DNA of 64,000 nucleotides from Siminovitchia acidinfaciens (GTDB taxonomy: Bacteria; Bacillota; Bacilli; Bacillales; Bacillaceae_C). A program made the position numbers and the translations under genes. Location: positions 580,249-644,248 of the forward strand of contig NZ_QYTV02000001.1 of assembly GCF_003605385.1 (NCBI RefSeq), given 5' to 3'. Under the pieces are notes generated by a model. The model did not search any database and was not told where the DNA came from. It worked only from the letters and a program-made list of their open reading frames with translations. This document shows positions 52,699 through 60,437 of the stretch, piece after piece (the stretch's first letter is position 1; every line of letters starts with the position of its first letter).

Positions 52699-52717
52699 TA
52701 AGGGAGCGTGGGGACAA

Positions 52718-53641
52718 GTGCATGTTGTCATTGCCGGTGGAAGCGGGTTTGTCGGGCAGGTTTTGCAGGAAAAGCTGCTATCCGAAGAAAGCCGTGTGAC
52801 TATTTTAACAAGAAACCCTGAAAATATCCGACAGACGGACAGGTTGAGGGCTGTCGAGTGGCTGAAGGAAAATAGCCACCCGGAAAAAGAGATGGGAAAC
52901 GTGGATGCTATCGTCAACCTGGCCGGAGAATCAATAAACGGACTTCGCTGGACAAAGCAAAAGAAAGAACGAATCCTGCAAAGCAGGATGGAGGCAACAG
53001 GGGAAATCATAAAGCTGATTGACAAATTGGAGAGGAAGCCACAGGTGCTAATTAATGCTTCGGCTGTCGGATATTATGGAATGTCGGACACAGAAGTTTT
53101 TACGGAAAAAAGTCCTAGTGACGCTAACGATTTCCTGGCTGACACGGTACAAAAGTGGGAGCGAAAAGCGTCTGAAGCAAGCCGCTATGGCGTCAGGACA
53201 GTTTTTGCCCGTTTTGGGATCATCCTTGGCCGTGAAGGGGCACTCCCTCTGATGGCGCTTCCTTACAAAGTGGGAATCGGCGGAACGATTGGTACTGGAA
53301 GGCAATGGGTGTCATGGATTCATGTTGACGATGCTGCCAAGATGATCAAATTTGCCATCGACACTCATGCCATAGAAGGGCCGCTCAATGTCACCGCCCC
53401 GACGCCTGTAATGATGAAGGAGTTTGGCAAAGTGCTCGGCTCTGTTTTAAGAAAACCGCACTGGCTCCCTGTACCTGAAACTGCTTTGAAGGTGATTTTG
53501 GGCGAAATGAGCAGCATGATTATCCGGGGCCAACGCGTTCTTCCGGAAAAAGCCAAGGTGCATCATTATGAGTATCTTTTTCCTGAACTGGAAAGCGCAC
53601 TTAAAGATATTTTTTTAAAGACAAAGATTACAAGTTCATGA
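52718..53641 (+). CDS. TIGR01777-family NAD-dependent epimerase-like protein
   Basis: Atypical SDR protein of 307 residues (B. subtilis YfhF type). Nucleotide loop VVIAGGSGFVGQVLQ, then VDAIVNLAGESINGLRW, ASAVGYYGMSDTEVFTE with the family YYG motif, and WVSWIHVDDAAKMI. Start GTG at 52718. It forms a two-gene unit with the SRPBCC protein; function not established for the family (division or envelope roles have been suggested for homologues). Confidence 0.92.
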   Translation: MHVVIAGGSGFVGQVLQEKLLSEESRVTILTRNPENIRQTDRLRAVEWLKENSHPEKEMGNVDAIVNLAGESINGLRWTKQKKERILQSRMEATGEIIKLIDKLERKPQVLINASAVGYYGMSDTEVFTEKSPSDANDFLADTVQKWERKASEASRYGVRTVFARFGIILGREGALPLMALPYKVGIGGTIGTGRQWVSWIHVDDAAKMIKFAIDTHAIEGPLNVTAPTPVMMKEFGKVLGSVLRKPHWLPVPETALKVILGEMSSMIIRGQRVLPEKAKVHHYEYLFPELESALKDIFLKTKITSS

Positions 53642-53666
53642 AAAAATAGATTTATTATCCAAATTG

Positions 53667-53693
53667 TGCTACTATTTATCTATAAAAGTAGCA
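53667..53693 (+). promoter_or_regulatory. Inverted repeat upstream of the RNPP regulator
   Basis: TGCTACT-n13-AGTAGCA, perfect 7-bp arms. The spacer contains TATCTATAAA, a -10-like sequence, 19 bp before the regulator start. A plausible autoregulatory operator. Confidence 0.5.
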
Positions 53694-53711
53694 TGACTAG
53701 AGGATGAAAAG

Positions 53712-54950
53712 ATGAATTTGGAGAAAATGAATATTGGTGCAATGATCAAGTATCATCGCCAGCTGCGGAACATGACTCAGTCCGAGCTTTGTAATGGCAT
53801 CTGCTCTGTTACCCATTTGAGCAAGTTTGAGAACTACAACAAAGAAGTGAATCAGGAAACTATAATGCTGCTGCTCGACCGTTTGGACATTTCGTTGGAA
53901 TCAATTCAAAAAGCGACGAAGTCCATTGCTGCCGACCTCACTAAATTGCTCGATGCTGTCCTTTCTTATGATAAGAAACGGGCGACAGAATGCTTCAAAC
54001 GTGTGGAAGAACAGCGTGAATACATTACATTCTCCAACTACATAGCACGCTACCACCTTTATGTATACCGTTACTTTTTGCTTGTCAACGACATTGAGAA
54101 CGCCGAGAAGGAAAAGGAAATCCTCAGGCAAATTGCAAACTCGTTAAGTGCCCAGGAAAGGGAACTTTATGAGTATTTGAATGCGCTTTTGCAAATGTTC
54201 AAGGGAGAGTATAAGCCCTCTTTGGATGTATTGTTAAGACTCGAAGCCAATGATTTGCTGCCCTCAAATTGGAAAGCGGAGCTATATTATTTTATTGCTT
54301 TCAATTTTGGCAATCTGAAAGACAGCAGTAGCTGTGTAGCATATGGTCTCAACGCACTGGAAGAGTATTCAAGAACGTTCAACTATTTGAGGATATTGCA
54401 TACTCAATTTTTGCTAGGCATAGCTTACACGGATTTAGGGCTTTACGATAATGCCGAGGAACAGTATCAATTTATCTTTAAAAACATGAATCTAATAAAT
54501 GCTGAAGAACTGACTTCAGCCATGTATAACAACTATGCCCTGTTGTTGGAAAAGACGGGGAACATGGAAGAAGCCTTTGAGTATTATCTTCATTCCATGG
54601 AACATGCAAAAAGTGATATAGAATATTTGATGAGCCTGTGTAGTTACACCGAATTGTTGATAACTCAAGGGGAGAAGGAAAAAGCTCTTCGTAATATATC
54701 TAAAATATTGCGTGAAACAAAAACAAGTGCAACAAGGAAACAGCATTTAACTTTCAAGTATTATCAATACTTATTGAGGGATCAAAAGGATAAAGCGATG
54801 AGCTATTTGGAAGAAGAAGTCCTACCCTATTTAGATAAGCTCTTTTTTATTGAGGATTATAATAAATTTGCTTTATCCTTAGCTAAATATTATTCAGCAA
54901 AAAATACGGATAAAGCACTTTATTATTATAAAAAAATTGCAGAAAGGTGA
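53712..54950 (+). CDS. RNPP-family (NprR/PlcR-like) peptide-sensing regulator
   Basis: A 412-residue cytoplasmic regulator. An N-terminal HTH (about 8-64) carries MIKYHRQLRNMTQSELCNGI and CSVTHLSKFENYNKEV, typical of PlcR/NprR. The rest (about 75-412) consists of helical TPR-type repeats, such as FLLGIAYTDLGLYDNAEEQY and NNYALLLEKTGNMEEAFEYY. The length is that of NprR (about 420) rather than PlcR (about 285). Six bases downstream is a 35-codon secreted-peptide gene, the standard arrangement of a receptor with its own signalling peptide. Expected behaviour: the re-imported peptide binds the TPR domain and changes DNA binding. Target genes are unknown; the adjacent subtilase or thiamine genes are not shown to be controlled. 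Confidence 0.88.
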   Translation: MNLEKMNIGAMIKYHRQLRNMTQSELCNGICSVTHLSKFENYNKEVNQETIMLLLDRLDISLESIQKATKSIAADLTKLLDAVLSYDKKRATECFKRVEEQREYITFSNYIARYHLYVYRYFLLVNDIENAEKEKEILRQIANSLSAQERELYEYLNALLQMFKGEYKPSLDVLLRLEANDLLPSNWKAELYYFIAFNFGNLKDSSSCVAYGLNALEEYSRTFNYLRILHTQFLLGIAYTDLGLYDNAEEQYQFIFKNMNLINAEELTSAMYNNYALLLEKTGNMEEAFEYYLHSMEHAKSDIEYLMSLCSYTELLITQGEKEKALRNISKILRETKTSATRKQHLTFKYYQYLLRDQKDKAMSYLEEEVLPYLDKLFFIEDYNKFALSLAKYYSAKNTDKALYYYKKIAER

Positions 54951-54956
54951 TGAACC

Positions 54957-55064
54957 ATGAAAAAGCTTATTCTTACAGCAGGCGTTGCCTGGGTATTATA
55001 CGCTGCTCCGATTTTTGGAGGCGGAATCACTCCGCAGTCACCGCCTATTTTCCCTCCATTGTAA
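54957..55064 (+). CDS. Putative NprX/PapR-like signalling peptide precursor, 35 residues
   Basis: Too short for routine gene calling. It begins MKKLILTAGVAWVLYAA: two lysines then a hydrophobic stretch, like an export signal. It ends with a glycine and proline-rich tail whose last 12 residues are ITPQSPPIFPPL. AAAGGTGAT precedes the ATG and partly overlaps the receptor stop; the gap to the receptor is 6 bp. A clear terminator follows 23 bp after the stop. Position, size, signal-like N-terminus and exported C-terminal tail all match known RNPP cognate peptides. The active form would be 5-8 residues from the C-terminus, for example PPIFPPL. I do not recognise this sequence; it differs strongly from NprX (SKPDIVG) and PapR. 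Confidence 0.75.
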   Translation: MKKLILTAGVAWVLYAAPIFGGGITPQSPPIFPPL

Positions 55065-55086
55065 TTAGAATGCAAGACAGGGGAAG

Positions 55087-55117
55087 CTGCTCCATTTACG
55101 GGGCAGTTTTTATTTTT
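55087..55117 (+). terminator. Terminator after the peptide gene
   Basis: CTGCTCC-atttac-GGGGCAG (one T-G pair) followed by TTTTTATTTTTTT. Confidence 0.88.
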
Positions 55118-55120
55118 TTC

Positions 55121-55129
55121 TGCTATAAT
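55121..55129 (+). promoter_or_regulatory. Extended -10 promoter upstream of the TPP riboswitch
   Basis: TGCTATAAT (TGn plus consensus -10), starting right at the T-tail of the preceding terminator and about 26 bp before the riboswitch. Confidence 0.55.
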
Positions 55130-55154
55130 GATGTTGAATTAAATAATTATTTTT

Positions 55155-55243
55155 GTAGGGGAACCGGTGAAGCCGGTTGAGAAAGCTTTCGGGGAATTGC
55201 TGACCCTTTGAACCTGATCTGGCTCATACCAGCGAAGGGAACG
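55155..55243 (+). ncRNA. TPP riboswitch (THI element)
   Basis: Contains the conserved TPP aptamer text in order: TAGGGGAACC, GGTTGAGA, GACCCTTTGAACCTGATCTG, CATACCAGCGAAGGGAA. It senses thiamine diphosphate and represses when bound. It is followed by an intrinsic terminator, so control is by premature termination. Confidence 0.96.
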
Positions 55244-55262
55244 TCAAACTATGAATGCCTTG

Positions 55263-55297
55263 GCGCCTGGGTTCAACTTCCCCGGCGCTTTTCTTTT
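55263..55297 (+). terminator. Riboswitch-controlled terminator
   Basis: GCGCCTGGG (55263-55271) pairs with CCCCGGCGC (55280-55288) with one internal mismatch, followed by TTTTCTTTT. Expression platform of the TPP riboswitch. Confidence 0.85.
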
Positions 55298-55349
55298 AGT
55301 TAAAGAAGTATAAAATCATACCAAATTTTCTATTCAAATTAGGAAACGG

Positions 55350-55662
55350 TATGTCTAGCTCCGACGCACAGGAAGTGCTAGTGCAGGCGAAGCGACAGGA
55401 CGTCGCTGCTTGAGCCTGCCAGGCGCCTAGCCCCTCGAGGTCACAAGCCTGCAAGGAAGCTGATTCAAGAAGAATGTGCTCCTGCGCCATAGATATTCGA
55501 GGAAGTTTTGTTCAGCTCGTCGCAAAGCTGCACGAAGCATATTCAAAGAAGTTTCACACGGTGTGATTGAAGTCAGTAGCTTCCCTGTGGTGGCTGAAGA
55601 ACTACCTCCTCGGGAATCGTCTTGTGCTTGTCGGGGCTGATCAAGGCGCCTTGCGCTTTTCT
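55350..55662. repeat. Dispersed modular repeat, copy E, inside the thi leader
   Basis: About 313 bp from TATGTCTAGCTCCGACGC to GGCGCCTTGCGCTTTTCT, matching copy B along its length. It lies between the riboswitch terminator and thiY, so the mRNA of the thi operon must cross it. No gene in it. Confidence 0.85.
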
Positions 55663-55691
55663 AATATACATAACATCTAGGAGGACACTCA

Positions 55692-56699
55692 ATGAAAAAG
55701 TGGTTGGCAAGTTTTGCTTTTATCTTATTACTATTGGCCGGATGCAGCGGGAATGCTGATGAGAAAAAGGATTCCGCTGAGAACGCTGAAAAAGAGGACG
55801 CCCTGAAAAAGGTATCTGTTGTCCTGGATTGGTCGCCGAATACGAACCACACAGGGTTATATGTTGCAAAGGATCAAGGTTATTTTAAAGATGAGGGGCT
55901 CGATGTGGAAATCATCCTACCGGGTGAAGCCGGTTCGGACCAGCTTGTAGCCTCAGGGAAGTCTGAATTTGGGGTCAGCTACCAGGAGAGCATAACTGAA
56001 GCGCGCGTACAGGATGTACCGCTTGTTTCCATTGGAGCAGTGATCCAGCATAACACGTCCGGGTTTGCATCTCCAGCTGAAAAGAACATTAAATCGCCGA
56101 AAGACTTTGAAGGAAAAGCTTACGGAGGCTGGGGAGCCCCGCTTGAAAAAGCGGTTTTGGGCTCTTTGATGGAGACTGAAGGAGCGGATGTGGAGAAGGT
56201 GGACATCGTTAATATGGGCGACTCCGACTTTTTTACAGCTGTAAAAAGAGACATTGATTTTGCTTGGATTTATTACGCGTGGACAGGCGTGGAAGCTGAG
56301 CTGCGCGGAGAAAAAATCAACATGGTTTACTTGACGGATTACACCGATAAGCTCGATTATTACACGCCGGTCATTTCGACGAGTGAAAAAATGATTGAGA
56401 ATGATCCGGAGACGGTAAAAGCCTTCATGGCCGCGGTGACCAAAGGGTATCAATTTGCCATCGATGAACCCGAAAAGGCCGCTGATATTTTAATCACTGC
56501 TGTTCCTGATCTGGACCCTGAGCTTGTAAAGGCAAGCCAGAAATGGTTATCGCCGAAGTATCAGGATGATGCTCCGCGATGGGGAGAACAAAAAGCCGAA
56601 GTTTGGAAAAATTATATGGATTGGATGCTCGGAAAAGGATTGCTGGAAAAAGAGATCGATGTGGACAAAGCGTTCACCAATGAATTTTTACCTAAATAG
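55692..56699 (+). CDS. thiY: Thiamine-pyrimidine precursor ABC transporter, binding lipoprotein ThiY
   Basis: NMT1/THI5-type receptor, expected to capture N-formyl-4-amino-5-aminomethyl-2-methylpyrimidine or a related pyrimidine for salvage. The protein has 335 residues with lipobox LLLAGC (Cys18). SVVLDWSPNTNHTGLYVAKDQGYFKDEGLDVEII is the family hallmark, and FGVSYQESITEARVQ and GGWGAPLEKAVL follow. Ribosome site TAGGAGGAC. First coding gene of the TPP-riboswitch operon. Confidence 0.94.
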   Translation: MKKWLASFAFILLLLAGCSGNADEKKDSAENAEKEDALKKVSVVLDWSPNTNHTGLYVAKDQGYFKDEGLDVEIILPGEAGSDQLVASGKSEFGVSYQESITEARVQDVPLVSIGAVIQHNTSGFASPAEKNIKSPKDFEGKAYGGWGAPLEKAVLGSLMETEGADVEKVDIVNMGDSDFFTAVKRDIDFAWIYYAWTGVEAELRGEKINMVYLTDYTDKLDYYTPVISTSEKMIENDPETVKAFMAAVTKGYQFAIDEPEKAADILITAVPDLDPELVKASQKWLSPKYQDDAPRWGEQKAEVWKNYMDWMLGKGLLEKEIDVDKAFTNEFLPK

Positions 56700-56710
56700 G
56701 AGGGCTGAAA

Positions 56711-57004
56711 ATGGCCAACTCACTGATTAGCATACAAATCATCCCGAAAACGAAAAACGGCGAAGATGTCATTCCATACGTGGATGAAGCGATCAAAGTG
56801 ATTCAGGAAGCGGGCGTCAAGTATGAGGTGCATCCGTTGGAAACGACAATGGAAGGGGAATTCTCAGAATTGATGGAAGTCATCAGGAGAATGAATGAGC
56901 GGATGATTGAAATGGGGAGCAAAAACGTCATTTCGCAAGTGAAAATTTTATATCAGCCGGAAGGAATAACAATGGACCAGTTGACGGAGAAATACCAAAA
57001 ATGA
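56711..57004 (+). CDS. Thiamine-binding protein, MTH1187/YkoF-like
   Basis: A 97-residue small ferredoxin-like-fold protein: SLISIQIIPKTKNGEDVIPYVDEAIKVI and VKYEVHPLETTMEGEFSELMEVIRRMNERM are diagnostic of the MTH1187 family, single-domain relatives of thiamine-binding YkoF. Its stop overlaps the thiX start by four bases. It probably binds thiamine or its pyrimidine moiety in the cytoplasm and acts with ThiXYZ. In the classic B. subtilis thiX-thiY-thiZ-tenA layout this gene is not in this position. Confidence 0.9.
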   Translation: MANSLISIQIIPKTKNGEDVIPYVDEAIKVIQEAGVKYEVHPLETTMEGEFSELMEVIRRMNERMIEMGSKNVISQVKILYQPEGITMDQLTEKYQK

Positions 57005-57762
57005 ACTGGGTCATAAAAAAAGGATGGAGGCCGGCAGCGGTCCTCCTCCTTTTATTATGTATATGGGAATTAGCTGTAAAAATGCTCGATATTCCGGGAT
57101 GGCTCCTACCGGCTCCTTCTTCTATAATAACGGAAGCTTTGGCTGGCTATGAGGGGCTTCTGCCGCATCTGCAGTCGACCACTGCTCTTGCGGCTGGCGG
57201 CTTTTTAATTGGCTGTTCCATCGGACTGCTGACTGCTGTCATTTTGCATTTGCTGCCAGGTGTGCAGGAATCTGTTTATCCGTTGTTGATTTTATCCCAA
57301 AACGTCCCGATCATCGTATTGGCTCCGCTTTTGGTCATTTGGTTCGGCTTCGGTCTGCTTCCAAAAATCATCGTCATTACGCTTGTCTGCTTTTTTCCGG
57401 TGACAGTGGCTGCGATGGACGGGTTTCGCAATGTCCCTTCTGATATGAAGCATTATATGCTTATGGCCGGCGCTTCCAAAACCCAGTTGTTTTCCAAGCT
57501 GGAGTGGCCGTACGCTCTTTCCTCGGTTTTTTCAGGCTTGAAAATTTCAGCGACGTACAGTGTGATGGGAGCGGTCATTTCAGAGTGGCTCGGAGCAAAA
57601 AACGGAATCGGCGTCTATATGACACTGGCTTCTTCCTCTTTCCGGACAGATCGGGTTTTTGTAGCCATAATTATCATTATGATCTTGAGCTTGCTGTTTT
57701 TTGCAATTATCGTGGCTATCGAAGCGAAGCTTGTTAAATGGAGAAGAAAGAAGGTTGGATAA
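57001..57762 (+). CDS. thiX: Thiamine-precursor ABC permease ThiX
   Basis: SsuC/TauC-type permease of 253 residues and about six helices. Start ATG overlaps the preceding stop (AAATGA). Coupling loop: DGFRNVPSDMKHYMLMAGASKTQLFSKLEWPYALSSVFSGLKI; SVMGAVISEWLGAKNGIGVYM is the conserved C-terminal part. thiZ starts at the next base after its stop. Confidence 0.93.
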   Translation: MNWVIKKGWRPAAVLLLLLCIWELAVKMLDIPGWLLPAPSSIITEALAGYEGLLPHLQSTTALAAGGFLIGCSIGLLTAVILHLLPGVQESVYPLLILSQNVPIIVLAPLLVIWFGFGLLPKIIVITLVCFFPVTVAAMDGFRNVPSDMKHYMLMAGASKTQLFSKLEWPYALSSVFSGLKISATYSVMGAVISEWLGAKNGIGVYMTLASSSFRTDRVFVAIIIIMILSLLFFAIIVAIEAKLVKWRRKKVG

Positions 57763-58503
57763 ATGAGTCATTTGGAAATCAGAAATTTGTCCATTAGCTT
57801 CGCTGGAAAAGAAGTATTGAAAGATATCCGCCTTACAGTTGAGGGAGGGGAATTTGTCACTATACTCGGGCCCTCCGGCAGCGGTAAAAGTACACTTTTT
57901 CATACCATTGGGGGTCTTTTGACACCTGATGAGGGTGGTGTCTTTTTGAGCGACCAGGAAATTACAGGAGAACGCGGACATATTAGCTATATGCCGCAGC
58001 AGCATTCCTTGTTTCCTTGGCGGACGATATTACAAAATGTGCTTCTGGGGCAGGAGCTGACCGGAAAAACTGATAAAGCCCGGGCATTGGAAATGATTGA
58101 AAAAGCCGGGCTGGCAGGCTATGAAAATGAACTGCCGGATGCTTTATCAGGCGGAATGAAGCAACGAGCCGCTTTTATTCGGGCATTATTAAGCCCGCAA
58201 TCTCTCATTCTCCTGGATGAGCCGTTCTCAGCGCTTGATGATTTCACGAGGCAGGATATGCAGCAATGGCTTCAGTCCATCTGGATGGAGTATAAAAAGA
58301 CGATTCTTTTCGTAACACACAATATTGAAGAGGCTCTTTTCCTGTCTGATCGGATCGTAGTCCTGTCAACGAAACCGGCAACTGTAGTCAAGGAATATAA
58401 GCTGCCTTTCGGTAGGCCACGAAAAAAGGAGCTGTTTTTTTCGAGAGAGTTTTTTGACTGGAAGCAGGAAATCAGCCGCTGGATTGTGAATGGCGGTGAC
58501 TAA
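57763..58503 (+). CDS. thiZ: Thiamine-precursor ABC ATPase ThiZ
   Basis: ATPase of 246 residues, SsuB/TauB type. Walker A GPSGSGKS, Q-loop MPQQHSLFPWRTI, signature LSGGMKQRAAFIRAL, Walker B LILLDEPFSALDDFTR, switch His in FVTHNIEEALFLSD. Begins directly after thiX and is followed by tatD with a 1-bp gap. Confidence 0.94.
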   Translation: MSHLEIRNLSISFAGKEVLKDIRLTVEGGEFVTILGPSGSGKSTLFHTIGGLLTPDEGGVFLSDQEITGERGHISYMPQQHSLFPWRTILQNVLLGQELTGKTDKARALEMIEKAGLAGYENELPDALSGGMKQRAAFIRALLSPQSLILLDEPFSALDDFTRQDMQQWLQSIWMEYKKTILFVTHNIEEALFLSDRIVVLSTKPATVVKEYKLPFGRPRKKELFFSREFFDWKQEISRWIVNGGD

Positions 58504-58504
58504 A

Positions 58505-59290
58505 ATGAATCGAGTGATTGATTCCCACATTCATTTGGATTTGTACGAGCAAAAAGAAATTGAAGAGATCATGGCGGGGCTGAACTCTGCCGAGTGTACG
58601 GATTTGATCTCGGTATCTTTCCATTTGGATTCTTGTTTGCGTAATTTACAACTGGCCGAAACATATGATCAGGTGCATCCGGCATTCGGATTTCACCCGG
58701 AGCAGGAATTGCCTTCAGATGAAGAGCTTCAGGATTTATTTTCCTGGATGGAAAAATATCAGAAGCAAATGGTCGCTGTCGGGGAAGTGGGACTACCTTA
58801 TTATTTGCGTACGGAAAAGGGAACCGGTTTTTCAATTGATGAGCACATTGACCTACTCGAACAATTCATTGTGAAGGCTAAGCAATGGGACAAGCCGGTC
58901 ATTTTACATGCCGTGTACGATGATGCGCCGATCGCCTGTGATTTATTGGAAAAGCATGGAGTGGAAAAAGCGCATTTCCATTGGTTTAAAGGAGATTCAA
59001 AGACTGTGGGGCGGATGATTGAAAACGGATGGTTTATTTCCGTGACTCCTGATCTTATTTATGAGAAGGAAATCCAGGAGCTGGTAAAAAAGTACCCCCT
59101 CGGACAAATGATGGTGGAAACCGATGGACCGTGGCGTTTTGAAGGACCTTTTACAGGGAAAATGACGCAGCCAATAATGATCCATGATACAATTACCGCC
59201 ATTACTTCGATAAAAAACTGCGGACGGGAAGAGGCGTATCGAACGCTGTATGACAACACCGCCAAATTCTATCGATTGAACATGTTTTAA
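58505..59290 (+). CDS. TatD-family metal-dependent hydrolase
   Basis: A TIM-barrel hydrolase of 261 residues. Metal ligands: HIHLD near residues 8-12, GEVGLPYY, VILHAVYDD, FHWFKGD, and the C-terminal ETDGPW. ATG 58505 has GGCGGTGA upstream; an ATG at 58490 is possible. In the thi operon it takes the place usually held by TenA-type or YlmB-like hydrolases, so it may release the aminomethyl-pyrimidine from an N-acyl precursor. That role is inference; other TatD proteins are nucleases. Confidence 0.85.
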   Translation: MNRVIDSHIHLDLYEQKEIEEIMAGLNSAECTDLISVSFHLDSCLRNLQLAETYDQVHPAFGFHPEQELPSDEELQDLFSWMEKYQKQMVAVGEVGLPYYLRTEKGTGFSIDEHIDLLEQFIVKAKQWDKPVILHAVYDDAPIACDLLEKHGVEKAHFHWFKGDSKTVGRMIENGWFISVTPDLIYEKEIQELVKKYPLGQMMVETDGPWRFEGPFTGKMTQPIMIHDTITAITSIKNCGREEAYRTLYDNTAKFYRLNMF

Positions 59291-59339
59291 ACTCCCTTTT
59301 TAAGGAAAAAAGAAGAATAAAGAAGTGGAGGGAGTAAAC

Positions 59340-59555
59340 ATGGGATCTAAACCGACACAAAATAAGATAGACAGGGCGAAGGCCCTGGAAGAACGCAATG
59401 AGAAGGATAAAGCTTTTTACAAAGACAAAGTGAAGCAGGCGCAGCGTGATCAGCTGGTCATGCCAGTCGATGATATTTCTAACGAACTGGTGGAAAAAAG
59501 GGAAGAGTTTGAGGATGATAAGAAAGCTTCTTATGGACCGCGTAAAGATGAATAA
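59340..59555 (+). CDS. Small charged protein of 71 residues, unknown
   Basis: Starts MGSKPTQNKIDRAKALEERN and ends KASYGPRKDE. Highly charged, no cysteine, tryptophan or membrane segment; predicted mostly helical or disordered, reminiscent of small Bacillus spore or stress proteins, but no family is recognised. GTGGAGGGAG lies 5 bp before the ATG at 59340; an in-frame start 15 bp earlier would overlap that site. A strong terminator follows. It may be read from the thi transcript or alone. Confidence 0.75.
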   Translation: MGSKPTQNKIDRAKALEERNEKDKAFYKDKVKQAQRDQLVMPVDDISNELVEKREEFEDDKKASYGPRKDE

Positions 59556-59560
59556 AGTGT

Positions 59561-59592
59561 AAAAAGCTGACCGTTGAAGGTCAGCTTTTTTT
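59561..59592. terminator. Terminator after the 71-residue gene
   Basis: AAAAAGCTGACC-gttgaa-GGTCAGCTTTTT, perfect arms, then TT. It can also end the converging quinone operon, though 155 bp away from its last gene. Confidence 0.92.
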
Positions 59593-59747
59593 AAAGCAGT
59601 TTTTATTGCAGAATCCTTATACGTATAGATGCGGAATTCCGCTCTTGTGCGCGTAAACAGGCATTATTCAAGTATGCCCTCGCAGCACAACTTGCGGTAA
59701 CATTGTTCTTCAAAAGGTACGCTACCGATCGAGTTTGTTATCCACGG

Positions 59748-60359
59748 TCACTGACTCCCGTTTTTCACCCACTCTGCAACGGTCACAGTACGTTTCGCCT
59801 GATAGTTGACAGCATCCTTAACGTCCTCCACCATATTCCCGTCCTGGTCGACGGAGACGCTTGTCCCATAAGGGTTTCCTCCCGCGCCAAACAACACAGG
59901 GTCCGTGTAACCCGGAGCCGCTACGATAGCGCCCCAATGATACATCGTTGTATATAAAGATAAAATTGTTGCCTCTTGTCCGCCGTGAGGGTTCTGCGCA
60001 GAAGTCATGGCGCTGACAACTTTGTTCGCGAGTTTGCCTTTTGCCCAGAGGCCGCCCTGCAAATCAAGAAATTGCTTCATTTGGCTGGCAGGGTTGCCGA
60101 ACCTGGTTGGAACGCTGAATATGATGGCATCCGCCCATTCCAAATCCTCAGATTTTGCTTCCGGGACATTCTTTGTCTTCTCTACGTGGGCTTTCCAGAG
60201 CGGATTGGACTCAATGGCCGACTGTGGGGCCAGTTCAGGCACCTTTAACACCCTTACCTCAGCACCTGCTTCTTTCGCTCCTTCTTCTGCCCATTTTGCC
60301 AATTGATGATTTGTTCCAGTTGAGCTGTAATAAATGACTGCGAGTTTAACGTTTGCCAT
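59748..60359 (-). CDS. wrbA: NAD(P)H:quinone oxidoreductase WrbA-type flavoprotein
   Basis: Two-electron reduction of quinones with FMN, avoiding semiquinone radicals. The protein has 203 residues. Flavodoxin-like P-loop YYSSTGTNHQLAKWAEEGAKEAG, PTRFGNPASQMKQFLDLQGGLW and GQEATILSLYTTMYHWGAIVAAPGY are the WrbA signatures. Last gene of the mhqR operon on the minus strand; 78 bp separate it from mhqD. Confidence 0.95.
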   Translation of the reverse strand: MANVKLAVIYYSSTGTNHQLAKWAEEGAKEAGAEVRVLKVPELAPQSAIESNPLWKAHVEKTKNVPEAKSEDLEWADAIIFSVPTRFGNPASQMKQFLDLQGGLWAKGKLANKVVSAMTSAQNPHGGQEATILSLYTTMYHWGAIVAAPGYTDPVLFGAGGNPYGTSVSVDQDGNMVEDVKDAVNYQAKRTVTVAEWVKNGSQ

Positions 60360-60437
60360 TCCATCTCCTCCTAGAGCTTATTACAACTCTTGTTTTCCCT
60401 GCTGGGCAAAAATCAATCCTCTTAAAAGGAAGATGAA

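Noticed and set aside
54947-55180. 77-codon frame overlapping the peptide gene
   Set aside because: It is in another frame, overlaps the terminator at 55087 and the start of the riboswitch, and lacks a ribosome site of its own.
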